Source of the DNA: an uncultured Planctomycetota bacterium
GTDB taxonomy: Bacteria; Planctomycetota; Planctomycetia; Gemmatales; HRBIN36
Assembly (NCBI GenBank): GCA_937944855.1
Contig: CALFAY010000010.1
Coordinates: forward strand, 124,001-188,000
Length of the DNA stretch: 64,000 bases
Direction: 5' to 3'
Part shown: positions 20,360 through 30,500 of the stretch, in pieces
Numbering within the stretch: the stretch's first letter is position 1
Layout: each line of letters begins with the position of its first letter
Made by a program: the position numbers and the translations under genes
The notes under the pieces: model-generated
The model's input: only the letters and a program-made list of their open reading frames with translations
Databases searched by the model: none
What the model was told of the DNA's origin: nothing

Positions 20360-21627
20360 CGCGGCGATTCCGACGACTCGACGCGACTGAACACCCGGCC
20401 CTCGGCCAGACGAGTGATGAGCCGGTCTCCGACGCGAACTTCGTCAGCCGAGCGAAGCAGACCAGCTTCTCCCTCCCGCTGGGTGATACTGTAACCGCGA
20501 CTGAGCACCTTGAGCGGACTGAGGCCCTCCAGGCGAGCCGCCAGACCCAGCAGCCGTTGCTCCGTGTTATTCAGTGTCTGAAGCGCCGCTCGATTCAGCC
20601 GGTCGCTCAGTTCATCGAGTCGTTGAGCGCGGTCATGGACGAGGTCCAGCGGCGAGCGAAAGACCCGGCGATGGGCCAGACGTTTCAGGATCTCCATGGC
20701 GTGGCGGATCCGCTCGGTCACGCGGACGGTCATGCGGCGAAGCACCTTCCGCAGCGCGTTGAGTATTTCTTCGCGGTCGGGCACGACCATCTCGGCGGCC
20801 TCGCTGGGCGTGGCGGCCCGGCGGTCAGCGACGAAGTCGGCGATGGTGAAGTCGGTTTCGTGGCCGACGGCGCTGATGATCGGAATCTCCGAGCGGAAAA
20901 TCGCCTCGGCCAGCTTTTCGTCGTTGAAAACCCACAAATCCTCGGTGCTTCCTCCGCCGCGGCCGACGATCATGACATCGGCGCACCGCAGGCGATTGAC
21001 GCGCTCAATGGCGTGAATGATTTCCGGAACGGCGCGATCGCCCTGCACCGAGACGGCGCACAGAATGATCTGAGCCGGCGGCCAGCGTCGGCGGATGATC
21101 CGCACCATGTCGCGGACCACGGCTCCGGTCGGACTCGTCACCAGAGCGATGCGGCTGGGATAGCTTGGCAGCGGCTTCTTCCGGTTCGGATCGAGCCAGC
21201 CCCGCTTCTCCAGCTTTTCCTTCAACTGTTTAAACGCTAGCTCCAACGCTCCCTGGCCCCGAGGGAGAATCTCCTCCACGAGCAGTTGGTATTTGCCGTG
21301 CGGAGGATAAACGTCGATCTTGCCCCGGCAAATGACTTCCAGCCCGTCTTGCAACTCAAACCGCAACCGCGTCAACCGGCTGGCCCACAGGACGGATGGC
21401 AGGGGACACTCCTTGTCTCGAAGTGTGAAATACAAATGGCCGTTCTGGTGCTTCTTGAAGTTGGCGATCTCGCCCACGACCCACACTTCGGAGAATGCGC
21501 CGCTCAAAACATCGCGGATGTTCTCCGTCAACTCGCTGACAGTCAACGGCTCGTCACGGCTGCCGAAGCGTGGCGGCTCCGGTTCCGATGCGGGAGGAGC
21601 TTGGATGTTTAATCTTGCCTTGGCCAT
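20356..21627 (-). CDS. xseA: Exodeoxyribonuclease VII large subunit
   Basis: LTVSELTENIRDVLSGAFSEVWVVGEIANFKKHQNGHLYFTLRD; VGRGGGSTEDLWVFNDEKLA. Confidence 0.95.
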   Translation of the reverse strand: MAKARLNIQAPPASEPEPPRFGSRDEPLTVSELTENIRDVLSGAFSEVWVVGEIANFKKHQNGHLYFTLRDKECPLPSVLWASRLTRLRFELQDGLEVICRGKIDVYPPHGKYQLLVEEILPRGQGALELAFKQLKEKLEKRGWLDPNRKKPLPSYPSRIALVTSPTGAVVRDMVRIIRRRWPPAQIILCAVSVQGDRAVPEIIHAIERVNRLRCADVMIVGRGGGSTEDLWVFNDEKLAEAIFRSEIPIISAVGHETDFTIADFVADRRAATPSEAAEMVVPDREEILNALRKVLRRMTVRVTERIRHAMEILKRLAHRRVFRSPLDLVHDRAQRLDELSDRLNRAALQTLNNTEQRLLGLAARLEGLSPLKVLSRGYSITQREGEAGLLRSADEVRVGDRLITRLAEGRVFSRVESSESPR

Positions 21628-21768
21628 GAGGAATTAATCCTGAGTCTTGAGACAACCCGAAGCCGGATACTGGCCTCTTGTATATTACCACCCTATAAGC
21701 CCGCGTACTAGCTTTTGCGTGCAGAGTATCCGACAAATGGCAGAGGTGTTGGGGGAAGTCGCAACAGC

Positions 21769-22767
21769 ATGAAGGCGAAGGCGGCGGAGCGACTGGCAGG
21801 CATCGTTCGAGGTTTCCTCGACCGGGAGGGCCTCGGCGGGCAGCCGATCCTCGTCGCCATCTCTGGCGGGCCGGACAGCACCGCCTTGCTCGACTGTCTG
21901 CGGAATTTCACCCCGATTTCCGCCGCTCACCTCAACCATCAGTTGCGGGCACAGGAAAGCGACGCCGACGAGGAGTTTGTGACGCAATTGTGTCAACGAC
22001 TCGACGTGCCGCTTCACGTCGCCAGGCAGAACGTCGCCGAGGACGCAGCCCGACTGCATCGCAATCTCGAAGCCCATGCCCGCAGCGTCCGCTATGAGTG
22101 GCTGAGCGAGACGGCCCGACGGCACGGTTTCCCGCTGGTGGCAACCGGACACACCCTGAACGACCAGGCCGAGACTGTGCTCTTCCACGTTCTCCGTGGC
22201 ACAGGGCTGAGAGGGCTTCGGGGCATCGCGCCGCGGCGGGGACTGGCGGAGGGCGTCGAACTGATCCGGCCCCTGCTGAGCGCTCGTCGGCAGGACGTGC
22301 TGGAGTATCTGCGGGAGCGCGCTTTGCCATATCGTGAGGACAGTAGCAATCGCGATCCCCGTTTCACCCGCACCTGGCTGCGGCACGAACTGCTGCCGTT
22401 GGTGGAGCGCGGCTTCCCCGGCGATCCCGTCGCCGCTCTGGGGCGACTCGCCGATGAGGCTCGACAACTCCTCCGCGATCAGCAGGCGCGGGTCGAAGCG
22501 TGCCTGCAAAGAGCGGAGAGGCCCCGCGCGGCAGATATGATCGTTCTCGACGTCAGCGAATTGAAGCAACTCGCACCGACTGATCTTGGCGAATTGTTCT
22601 GTCGGATCTGGGAGCGGGAAGGCTGGCCGCGGGGAAGACTGACTTGGCGACATGTGCAGGCGCTGGTTCGGCTGGTTGACCAACCCGGCGGAGCGATCCA
22701 TTTGCCGGAGGGAGTGGCCGCTCGGCGACGGGGAGCCGTTCTGCAACTGTTCCGCCAGGCGGTATAA
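21769..22767 (+). CDS. tilS: tRNA(Ile)-lysidine synthase
   Basis: ILVAISGGPDSTALLDCL PP-loop; ATGHTLNDQAETVLFHVLRGTGLRGLRGI. Confidence 0.93.
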   Translation: MKAKAAERLAGIVRGFLDREGLGGQPILVAISGGPDSTALLDCLRNFTPISAAHLNHQLRAQESDADEEFVTQLCQRLDVPLHVARQNVAEDAARLHRNLEAHARSVRYEWLSETARRHGFPLVATGHTLNDQAETVLFHVLRGTGLRGLRGIAPRRGLAEGVELIRPLLSARRQDVLEYLRERALPYREDSSNRDPRFTRTWLRHELLPLVERGFPGDPVAALGRLADEARQLLRDQQARVEACLQRAERPRAADMIVLDVSELKQLAPTDLGELFCRIWEREGWPRGRLTWRHVQALVRLVDQPGGAIHLPEGVAARRRGAVLQLFRQAV

Positions 22768-23594
22768 TGCTCGCCATGCTGACCCTGACCTACCGAAGCG
22801 ACACGACCATCCCTATCGAAGCCGAGATTATCCGCCCCGATCTCCTGGCGGGAAAGTCCGCGGGAGAGATTGCGCAGCTTTTGGTGCATCACGGCAATCG
22901 ACAGGTGCCGCTGGGAGAATTCTTCGACGTGCAAGGCGATGTCTCTGACGAGCAGATCCGCCTCGTCGGCGATTGTCGGCGGGTGAAGCTGATCGGGGCG
23001 GGGATGCAGCGGGGCAGCATCGTCGTCGAAGGTTCGGTCGGCATGCACCTCGGCGCGGAAATGAGGGGCGGAAACATCGAGGTTCACGGCGACGCCGGGG
23101 ACTGGGTCGGGGCCGAGATGCGCGGCGGGACGATCCGGGTCCGGGGCAACGCTGGACATCTCGTCGGAGCGGCCTATCGCGGCAGTCGGCGGGGCATGAG
23201 GGAAGGAGTGATTCTGATTCACGGCAACGCCGGGAATGAGGTCGGCAGCACGATGCGTCGCGGCCTCATCGCCATCGGGGGAACGGCAGCCGACTTCGCC
23301 GGCGTGGACATGATCGCAGGCACGATCTGCATTCTGGGGTCCGTGGGCATCCGCACCGGCGCGGGCATGAAACGCGGCAGCATTGTTCTGGGTTCCGCCG
23401 AGACTCCCGCCTTGCTACCGACATTCCGCCGGGCCTGTGTGTACCGCCCGCAGTTTCTCGACATCTATCTGCGGACGTTGAGCAGATGGGGCTTCCCCAT
23501 CGAAGATCGGCACTTCACGGGGAAGTACGTCCGCTGGTGCGGCGACCTGGTCGCCCTGGGCAAGGGCGAGATTTTGCAGTGGACAGCCGAGTGA
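22767..23594 (+). CDS. fhcC: Formylmethanofuran dehydrogenase/formyltransferase complex subunit C
   Basis: GxxxGxxMxxGxIxVxG repeats: GMQRGSIVVEGSVGMHLGAEMRGGNIEVHGDAGDWVGAEMRGGTIRVRGNAG; 1-nt overlap with tilS stop. Confidence 0.85.
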   Translation: MLAMLTLTYRSDTTIPIEAEIIRPDLLAGKSAGEIAQLLVHHGNRQVPLGEFFDVQGDVSDEQIRLVGDCRRVKLIGAGMQRGSIVVEGSVGMHLGAEMRGGNIEVHGDAGDWVGAEMRGGTIRVRGNAGHLVGAAYRGSRRGMREGVILIHGNAGNEVGSTMRRGLIAIGGTAADFAGVDMIAGTICILGSVGIRTGAGMKRGSIVLGSAETPALLPTFRRACVYRPQFLDIYLRTLSRWGFPIEDRHFTGKYVRWCGDLVALGKGEILQWTAE

Positions 23595-23597
23595 CCG

Positions 23598-24731
23598 TTA
23601 TCCGCCGAGCATCCCGCCGTTTTCCAGTTCCAGCTTCAGATCAAGAAAGCGCAACAGGTCCTTCAAGGACACGATGCCGACCAGCTGTCCCTGTTGATCG
23701 ACGACGAGCAGGCGACTGCATCCGTTGCGTTGCATACGGCTGAGGGCCTGAAGGGCATCGGCGGTTGGCGGAATGCTGCACACGTCCAGGTCTTGCCGCA
23801 TGACTTCGCCGACCTTGCGAATATCCCACTCTTCCCGAGGGATGCGGGCCAGTTCCTGGGTACTGATGACGCCTTGCAATCGGCCGTTGGATGTGACCGG
23901 AAACATCTTCCGGTGATACCGGTACATGTAATCCTCGACCAACCGACGCAGGTCGATGTCGGGGGGAACCACGATCGGTTCCCGGGTCATGAAGCGAGCC
24001 ACCGGTTCGCCGCCCAAAATCTGTCGGATATAGACGCTCTGATAGCTCGCCTGGGCCGCGTTGTTGAGGAACATGCCGATCAGTCCCAGCCAGATGCCCT
24101 GGAGGAAGTTCCCGGAGAACAATTGAAGCACGCCGACGAAAATGAACAGCCAGGCGAACCCCTGACCAAGCAGCGCGGCGATGTAGGTCGCCCGTCGGAC
24201 GTTGTCCATGACCGCCCACAGGATCGACCGCAGCACCCGCCCGCCGTCCAGCGGAAACGCCGGGATCATGTTGAAGATCAGTACCGCCAGGTTGATCCAG
24301 GCGAGGTACATCAAAGGAAATCGCAGTTCGACCGGCATCTGGAGCATGGAGGCGATAAGGAAGATCACGAACAGCACGGCACTGACCGCCGGGCCGGCTA
24401 TGGCCATGATGAATTCCCCGATGGCCGAGCGCGGCTCCTCTTCCAGTTCTGCCACGCCGCCGAACATGAACAGCGTGATGCCGCGGATCGGAATGCCCAT
24501 CGCCTTGGCCGCCACCGAGTGCCCCAATTCGTGCAACACAATGCAGCCGAAAAACGCCAGGGCCGACACCAACGCCATCACCCAGTAGGTCCACTCCGGC
24601 AGGTCTTCCACGACTTGCCGGAACAAGCTACTGAGCGTCCAGGTCAGAAGCGCCAGGATGACAAGCCAGCTTGCGTCGATGTTGATCGGGATTCCCAGCA
24701 GGCGAAACAGCGTCCAACGCGCTCCGAACAT
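23598..24731 (-). CDS. Site-2 protease (M50) with C-terminal CBS domains
   Basis: IVLHELGHSVAAKAMG (HExxH); NMIPAFPLDGGRVLRSILW; CBS pair at C-terminus. Confidence 0.9.
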   Translation of the reverse strand: MFGARWTLFRLLGIPINIDASWLVILALLTWTLSSLFRQVVEDLPEWTYWVMALVSALAFFGCIVLHELGHSVAAKAMGIPIRGITLFMFGGVAELEEEPRSAIGEFIMAIAGPAVSAVLFVIFLIASMLQMPVELRFPLMYLAWINLAVLIFNMIPAFPLDGGRVLRSILWAVMDNVRRATYIAALLGQGFAWLFIFVGVLQLFSGNFLQGIWLGLIGMFLNNAAQASYQSVYIRQILGGEPVARFMTREPIVVPPDIDLRRLVEDYMYRYHRKMFPVTSNGRLQGVISTQELARIPREEWDIRKVGEVMRQDLDVCSIPPTADALQALSRMQRNGCSRLLVVDQQGQLVGIVSLKDLLRFLDLKLELENGGMLGG

Positions 24732-24951
24732 AAGCCAACTCCGTAGCTTCCAAGGGTGGCCGATCCCAGTTGCAGCAGATGTCAGCATGATATCCGGGAA
24801 AGGTGACCAAGCAAATCGGCCCTCTGCACATGGTATTGCTTTTGCTAGGCTTATCTCCGGGTGACGCAGTAACCGAATCCTTCTTGCGTCGGACGCCGGA
24901 CTCCGAGGCCAAGACCCAGGCGGGTTAGCCCCGCAAAGGAAGGGCCAGACC

Positions 24952-25578
24952 ATGAAGAACATCCGCAAGCCCTTGTCCCAATGCACCGCCGGGGACCTCA
25001 TGAGCACCGACCTGGTGCTTCTCAGGGAAACCCAGACGGTGCGGGAAGCCGCACACGCGCTGCTGCGAAACCAGATCAGCGGCGCGCCCGTGGTGGATGC
25101 GGAGGGACGGTGCGTCGGCGTCCTGTCTGCTGCCGACTTCGTCCGTCTCGTCGAAAAGCAGGAGGAAGCCCGGGCCTCCCCGGCGATGCAGCCGATGACT
25201 TGCGGCTTCCAGGAAAAGCATGCCACTGCCGAGGGCCGGGAAGAAACGCTCTGCACTCTGCCTCCGGGCACTTGTGCGGTTCAACTGCAAGGCACCGGAC
25301 CTGGAGGAGAGCGCATCGTCGTTTGCTCCGAACCGCACACCGTGTTGACCGACTGGCAGATCGTTCAAGTCGAGAAGCTCCCGACCGAACTGGTCAGCCA
25401 GTACAGGACGCGGGAAGCTGTCACGGTTTCGCCGGAGGTGGACATCCGCACTCTCGCCCGACTCATGCTCGACGCCCATATCCATCGAGTCGTCGTGGTT
25501 GATGCAGACCGCAAGCCGATCGGGGTCGTGACGACTACGGACCTGCTGGCCGCACTCGCGTTCGCCGAGTCGGGCTGA
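24952..25578 (+). CDS. CBS-domain protein
   Basis: TAGDLMSTDLVLLRETQTVREAAHALLRNQISGAPVVDAEGRCVGVLSAADFVRL; second CBS RTLARLMLDAHIHRVVVVDADRKPIGVVTTTDLL. Confidence 0.88.
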   Translation: MKNIRKPLSQCTAGDLMSTDLVLLRETQTVREAAHALLRNQISGAPVVDAEGRCVGVLSAADFVRLVEKQEEARASPAMQPMTCGFQEKHATAEGREETLCTLPPGTCAVQLQGTGPGGERIVVCSEPHTVLTDWQIVQVEKLPTELVSQYRTREAVTVSPEVDIRTLARLMLDAHIHRVVVVDADRKPIGVVTTTDLLAALAFAESG

Positions 25579-25629
25579 CCGAGCAGACGCTTTGTCCCGG
25601 CCAGCCAGATTCGCTCGGGGGAAGCCGAC

Positions 25630-27216
25630 GTGGAGCTGGATCGTCTAATTACTGAGTTGGCACAACCGACGGCTTATCCCTATCCCGTAGAAGCGGTCGA
25701 AGTGCGGCAGACTCATGCTTCGGTCGTCTTTTTGGCCGGATCGTTCGCGTACAAGATCAAAAAGCCGGTCAATCTCGGCTTCTTGGATTTCAGTACGCTG
25801 GAGAAACGGCGTCAGGATTGCGAGGCGGAAGTGCGGCTGAACCGGCGACTGGCTCCGTCGGTCTATCTCGGCGTCGTTCCCGTGGCCGAGGTCCACGGTC
25901 TGCTACGCTGGGAAGCTGACGGCGAGCCGGTCGAATGGGCGGTCAAGATGCGCCGCCTTCCCGACAACGCCACCATGCAAAGCCGGTTGCTTCGCGGCGA
26001 GATCGGGCCTTTGGAAATGGAGGGCCTGGCCCGCCGCATCGCCGACTTTCACACCCAGGCAAGTGCCGGTCCGGAGATCGCCCGCTTCGGCCGCTTCGAC
26101 ATCGTTTCCCGCAACGTGCTGGAAAACTTCGAGGCGACAATGGACCACATCGGCTCGACCGTCAGCGCCGCCGTTTTCGATCGGGTCCAAGGTCTGACCG
26201 CGGAGGAACTGCACCACTGCCGCAGCCTGATCGAAAGCCGGGCAAACCGCGGCATCCCTCGGGACACGCACGGCGACCTGCATCTGGATCACGTTTACCT
26301 GTTTCCTGAACAACCTCCGCCGGACGACTTGCTGATCGTCGACTGCATCGAGTTCAACGACCGCTTTCGCTATGCCGATCCGATCGCGGACATGGCCTTT
26401 CTGCACATGGACCTGTTGGCCCACAATCGGCCTGATCTGGCCCGGGTCTTCGCCGATGCCTACTTCCGAACATCCGGCGACGAAGAGGGCCGACAGCTTT
26501 TGCGGTTGTACACCGCCTACCGAGCCGCCGTCCGAGGTAAGGTGGAGGGCATGAAGGCCCTGGAACCGGAAGTGCCGCCCGAGGAACGAGACAAGGCCCG
26601 GCTCAAGGCACAACGGCATTGGTTGCTCGCCCTGGGAGTCCTGGAAGCCCCGGCACGGCGGCCGTGTTTGATGCTCATCGGCGGGCTTCCGGGAAGCGGA
26701 AAATCGACACTGGCGCAACGGCTCGCCCAGGATGCGAATTGCGTACTGATCCGTACTGATGTCGTTCGCAAGGAATTGGCCGGGCTGGCCCCCACCGAGT
26801 CGGGCCGCACCGGCTTTGGCGAAGGCATCTACGCTCCCGAGTGGAGCGAACGGACTTATGCCGAGTGTTTGGAGAGGGCCAGACGCCTCCTCTTTGAAGG
26901 CAAACGGGTCATCGTGGACGCCGTCTTTCTCGGCGAGGGACGACGATACAAGTTTCTCAACGCCGCCAGGCAGTGGGCGGTTCCGGCTGTGTTTCTTGTG
27001 TGCGAGGCGTCGCCGCAAACCGTGTGGAGTCGCCTCGCCCTTCGCAGCGGCGATGCCTCCGATGCCGACTGGCAAGTCTATCAACGCCTGGCTCCGCAGT
27101 GGCAGCCGCCCGGCGAGGCGCTGCGGCCTCTCACTCGGGTCATCTCCACGGAAGGTCCGGTCGAAGACGCGGTACAGCAAGCCCTCGCCTTTTTGCGTAC
27201 AATGGATGTGCAATGA
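25630..27216 (+). CDS. Bifunctional aminoglycoside phosphotransferase-like / AAA kinase protein
   Basis: RDTHGDLHLDHVYLF (kinase-like HGDLHxxH) plus LMLIGGLPGSGKSTLAQRLA P-loop; GTG start. Confidence 0.8.
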   Translation: MELDRLITELAQPTAYPYPVEAVEVRQTHASVVFLAGSFAYKIKKPVNLGFLDFSTLEKRRQDCEAEVRLNRRLAPSVYLGVVPVAEVHGLLRWEADGEPVEWAVKMRRLPDNATMQSRLLRGEIGPLEMEGLARRIADFHTQASAGPEIARFGRFDIVSRNVLENFEATMDHIGSTVSAAVFDRVQGLTAEELHHCRSLIESRANRGIPRDTHGDLHLDHVYLFPEQPPPDDLLIVDCIEFNDRFRYADPIADMAFLHMDLLAHNRPDLARVFADAYFRTSGDEEGRQLLRLYTAYRAAVRGKVEGMKALEPEVPPEERDKARLKAQRHWLLALGVLEAPARRPCLMLIGGLPGSGKSTLAQRLAQDANCVLIRTDVVRKELAGLAPTESGRTGFGEGIYAPEWSERTYAECLERARRLLFEGKRVIVDAVFLGEGRRYKFLNAARQWAVPAVFLVCEASPQTVWSRLALRSGDASDADWQVYQRLAPQWQPPGEALRPLTRVISTEGPVEDAVQQALAFLRTMDVQ

Positions 27217-27351
27217 CTCGCGGCATCTCGGGACGACGGGCGAATCGGGATCGCAGACCGACCAGCACCCGGTTCGGCCTGTCCCCCTTTGCCATTTCCT
27301 TGAATTCTCTGCATGGGCCGGGTCACCGGTCCGGAAAGGTTTCGTACAAAC

Positions 27352-28293
27352 ATGGCTGAAACGCTTCAGCTTAAACATCCGTGGTTTGTGGCCGTCTGGC
27401 CGGGCATGGGTCAGGTTGCCATCAACGCCGGCGTCTATCTGCTCGCCAAGCTCGGCATGACGCTGTTCGCCGAACTGGAAGCCAGTGGACTTTTCGACCT
27501 GGATCAGGTCGAGGTCAAAGGCGGCATCATTCAACCGGGCCGCCGTCCCCGCAACCGGATGTTCCTCTGGAAGGATCCGCAGCAGCGGCATGACCTAGTG
27601 GTCTTCGTCGGTGAAGCTCAACCGCCCATCGGCAAGTACGCCTTCTGCCGCCAACTCATTGCTCACGCCCGGGAACTGGGGGTCGAGCGGGTGTTCACGT
27701 TCGCCGCTATGGCCACGCAAATGCACCCGGAACAGCGTTCCCGCGTCTTCGGGGCCGCCACCGATCAGGCCGGGCTGGACGAACTCAAACGCTTGGAACT
27801 GCAAATCCTGGAAGACGGACAAATCGGCGGTCTCAACGGCGTTCTGCTGGGGGTCGCGGCGGAGATGAGTATGCGCGGGTCGTGTCTGCTCGGGGAGATG
27901 CCGCACATCTTCGCCCAGCTTCCCTTCCCCAAGGCTTCTCTGGCCATTCTCGAAGTCTTTTCCACCATCATCGGCATGGAACTCGATCTGACCGACCTGG
28001 CCGAACAGGCTAAAACCTCCGAGGAGCAGCTGGGTCAGCTCCTCGCTCAGGTTGAACGGGCGTACCAACAGCAGTTTGGCGGCTCGGAATCCGAAGAGGA
28101 AGAATTCAAGCTGGAACCTGTGGTCGAAAACGATCAAATCCGACCGGAAGACCGACAACGGATCGAAAGCCTGTTTGAAGAGGCGGCCCGCGACCGCAGC
28201 AAAGCCTTCGATCTCAAACGGGAACTCGACCGGCTGGGACTGTTCAAGGAATACGAGGACCGCTTCCTCGACCTGTTCAAAAAGCCGCAATAG
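27352..28293 (+). CDS. PAC2-family protein
   Basis: HPWFVAVWPGMGQVAINAGVYLLAKLGMTLFAELEAS; LLGEMPHIFAQLPFPKASLAILEVFSTIIGMELDLTDL. Confidence 0.75.
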   Translation: MAETLQLKHPWFVAVWPGMGQVAINAGVYLLAKLGMTLFAELEASGLFDLDQVEVKGGIIQPGRRPRNRMFLWKDPQQRHDLVVFVGEAQPPIGKYAFCRQLIAHARELGVERVFTFAAMATQMHPEQRSRVFGAATDQAGLDELKRLELQILEDGQIGGLNGVLLGVAAEMSMRGSCLLGEMPHIFAQLPFPKASLAILEVFSTIIGMELDLTDLAEQAKTSEEQLGQLLAQVERAYQQQFGGSESEEEEFKLEPVVENDQIRPEDRQRIESLFEEAARDRSKAFDLKRELDRLGLFKEYEDRFLDLFKKPQ

Positions 28294-28442
28294 ATCGAGA
28301 GGCCCTGGCAAGACTTTGTCCAAAACGGCCAAGCCCTGTCCGTTCCCCTGTCAGTTTGGCATTTCAAGACCCTCTCAGCATAGCCCTTCGAGTGACAAGT
28401 GTGGCGGCTTGTCGGCCCGAGAAACGGCAGGTCGCAGGGATC

Positions 28443-28466
28443 GCACGGGGTGTGCAGATACGCACA
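28443..28466. promoter_or_regulatory. Palindromic enhancer-like site, copy 1 (GCACGGGGTGTGCAGATACGCACA)
   Basis: TGTGC-N6-GCACA palindrome, 19/24 identical to 35084-35107; ~110 bp upstream of a sigma-54-type promoter. Confidence 0.6.
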
Positions 28467-28575
28467 CAAGCTCTTTGCTGAAAAGCACCACTGGCATGGG
28501 AGCCGTCGGCAGTTTTGCTCTAAAAATTCAGGCATTTTTGCTAGTTTGCAGTTTTTGTCGGCAATCCGTGACAAC

Positions 28576-28591
28576 CGGCACGAGGCTTGCA
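28576..28591 (+). promoter_or_regulatory. Sigma-54 (RpoN) -24/-12 promoter, CGGCACGAGGCTTGCA
   Basis: GG-N10-GC; near-perfect to YTGGCACG-N4-TTGCW, upstream of uspA-like gene. Confidence 0.7.
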
Positions 28592-28734
28592 AACTTCCTT
28601 AGACAGACTGCCAAGTCGGTCAGCCGACGGGGCCAAGAGCCAGATGCGACTCGCACTGCGGCTGGTGTGTTCTGACTCGCCGGCGTCTTCACCGCAAACA
28701 GGGCAACTGGGATTCGCAAGTCGGGAGGAATGCC

Positions 28735-29190
28735 ATGTTCAGCGTGGAGCGGATCCTGTTTGCGACCGATTTTTCGGCGTCCTCCGACGACGCTTTCCAG
28801 GTAGCCCGAGCCTTGGCGCGGGATTACAAGGCACGCCTGGTGGTGTTGCACGTCGCCCCGCCGATGATCGTGGTCTTTGGCGAAGGCGTGTTGCCGCCGG
28901 AACCTACCGCGCATCCGGAAAAGCTCAGGGAGCGGTTGCGGCAAGAGTACGCCGTCGAACCGCCCGTGGAAGCCGAGTACCGCCTCGTCGAGGGGGAAGC
29001 CGCCCCTGAGATCCTGCGCATCGCCGACGAGGTCGCGGCCGATCTGATCGTCATGGGCACGCATGGCCGCAGCGGTATGTCTCGGATGTTGATGGGGAGC
29101 GTCGCCGAGGAGGTCGTCCGCAAGGCCAAATGCCCCGTGTTAACGGTAAAGTCGCAGCCTCGCCCTGCGACGATCGCCGAGGGAATCTGA
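28735..29190 (+). CDS. Universal stress protein (UspA family)
   Basis: RILFATDFSASSDDAFQVARALARDYKARLVVLHVAPP; VMGTHGRSGMSRMLMGSVAEEVVRKAKCPVLTVK. Confidence 0.93.
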   Translation: MFSVERILFATDFSASSDDAFQVARALARDYKARLVVLHVAPPMIVVFGEGVLPPEPTAHPEKLRERLRQEYAVEPPVEAEYRLVEGEAAPEILRIADEVAADLIVMGTHGRSGMSRMLMGSVAEEVVRKAKCPVLTVKSQPRPATIAEGI

Positions 29191-29217
29191 CTGTTGTCCT
29201 GACAACGAGGTGCGGTC

Positions 29218-29460
29218 GTGCAAACGGACATGGTGCGAGAGCCGGAAACCGGACGCCGATGCGTGTCCCCCTGCGACCTGGAAACCCATGTGCAAGCTCG
29301 GGTGGGCGGCCAGTTGCTGGATTTCCGCATCGTCGTGCAGGACGACGGTTTGGTCCTCCAGGGGCGGGCGCGGACCTACTACGCTAAGCAACTGGCTCAG
29401 CACGCGGTCATGGAGGCGACCGGAATGCCGATCCGAGCCAACGAAATCGAGGTGTGTTGA
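29218..29460 (+). CDS. Small BON-like domain protein
   Basis: LETHVQARVGGQLLDFRIVVQDDGLVLQGRARTYYAKQLAQHAVMEATGMPIRANEIEV. Confidence 0.55.
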   Translation: MQTDMVREPETGRRCVSPCDLETHVQARVGGQLLDFRIVVQDDGLVLQGRARTYYAKQLAQHAVMEATGMPIRANEIEVC

Positions 29461-29523
29461 AGGCCCGTGGGGCCAAAGGCCATCACGAAGCGCATTGGGA
29501 TTGTGAAGGGAAAGGAGCCTGCA

Positions 29524-29982
29524 ATGACGTCACTGATGCGCTGGGAACCGTTTCGCGAACTGCATCGGGAAATGCGGAGACTGCAACGGGAAATGGACCG
29601 GATCTTCGGCCGCTGGGGCGTCGAGCTTCCCACCGTGGGGGTGCCGTTCGCCGCGGCTTATCCTCCGGTCAATGTCTGGGAGGACGAGGAGTACGTCTAT
29701 GCCGAGGCGGAACTGCCCGGCGTGAGCATGGACAACCTGGAAATCACCGTCACCGGAACCAACCAGTTGACCATCAAAGGGGAACGCAAGCAGACGGCCC
29801 CTGAGAAAGCCGAATGGCATCGCCGGGAGCGGGCCTTCGGGGCGTTCGAGCGGCTGGTGGAACTGCCGGTCACGGTCGATCCCGCCAAGGTCGAGGCCCG
29901 CTTGGACAACGGCGTGCTCACCATCAAGATGGCCAAGACCGCCGAAGCCAAGCCCCGCAAGATCGTGGTCAAAACCGAGTGA
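29524..29982 (+). CDS. Hsp20/alpha-crystallin small heat-shock protein (1 of 3)
   Basis: MTSLMRWEPFRELHREMRRLQREMDRIF; YVYAEAELPGVSMDNLEITVTGTNQLTIKGER. Confidence 0.92.
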   Translation: MTSLMRWEPFRELHREMRRLQREMDRIFGRWGVELPTVGVPFAAAYPPVNVWEDEEYVYAEAELPGVSMDNLEITVTGTNQLTIKGERKQTAPEKAEWHRRERAFGAFERLVELPVTVDPAKVEARLDNGVLTIKMAKTAEAKPRKIVVKTE

Positions 29983-30018
29983 GACTGGTCCAGGTTCGGT
30001 GAAGGAAGGAGGTTTGCC

Positions 30019-30417
30019 GTGATGCCCAGCAATTCTCCGACACGCAAGGAAAGCAACGAGATCACTGCTCCGGAAACCACCCGGGGCGGGACCTATTACA
30101 CCCCGAGAACCGACATCTATGAGACCGAGGATGAGATCGTCCTGTCGTGCGATATGCCGGGCGTCAAGCCCCAGGACCTCGACGTCCGCTTCGAACGCGG
30201 CGAGTTGTCTCTCCACGGCAAAGTGGCTCCGCGAGGACCATCGGGAGCCTTCTTGCAACAGGAATACGGGATTGGCGATTTCTACCGCTCGTTCTCCATT
30301 CAACCGGAGATCGACGTAGAGAAGATCAGCGCTGAGTTCCGCAACGGCGTCCTCACCGTCCGCCTCCCCAAGCAGGAGCGCATCAAGCCGCGGAAGATCG
30401 CGGTCAAGGCGGGATGA
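30019..30417 (+). CDS. Hsp20/alpha-crystallin small heat-shock protein (2 of 3)
   Basis: TDIYETEDEIVLSCDMPGVKPQDLDVRFERGELSLHGK; FRNGVLTVRLPKQE. Confidence 0.92.
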   Translation: MMPSNSPTRKESNEITAPETTRGGTYYTPRTDIYETEDEIVLSCDMPGVKPQDLDVRFERGELSLHGKVAPRGPSGAFLQQEYGIGDFYRSFSIQPEIDVEKISAEFRNGVLTVRLPKQERIKPRKIAVKAG

Positions 30418-30500
30418 TCACTTCGCCGTGGAACTTCGGCAAGAACTGGGATGGCAGTCAAGGTAGATAGCACGGACGAACAACGAAAGGAGGTTCACCC

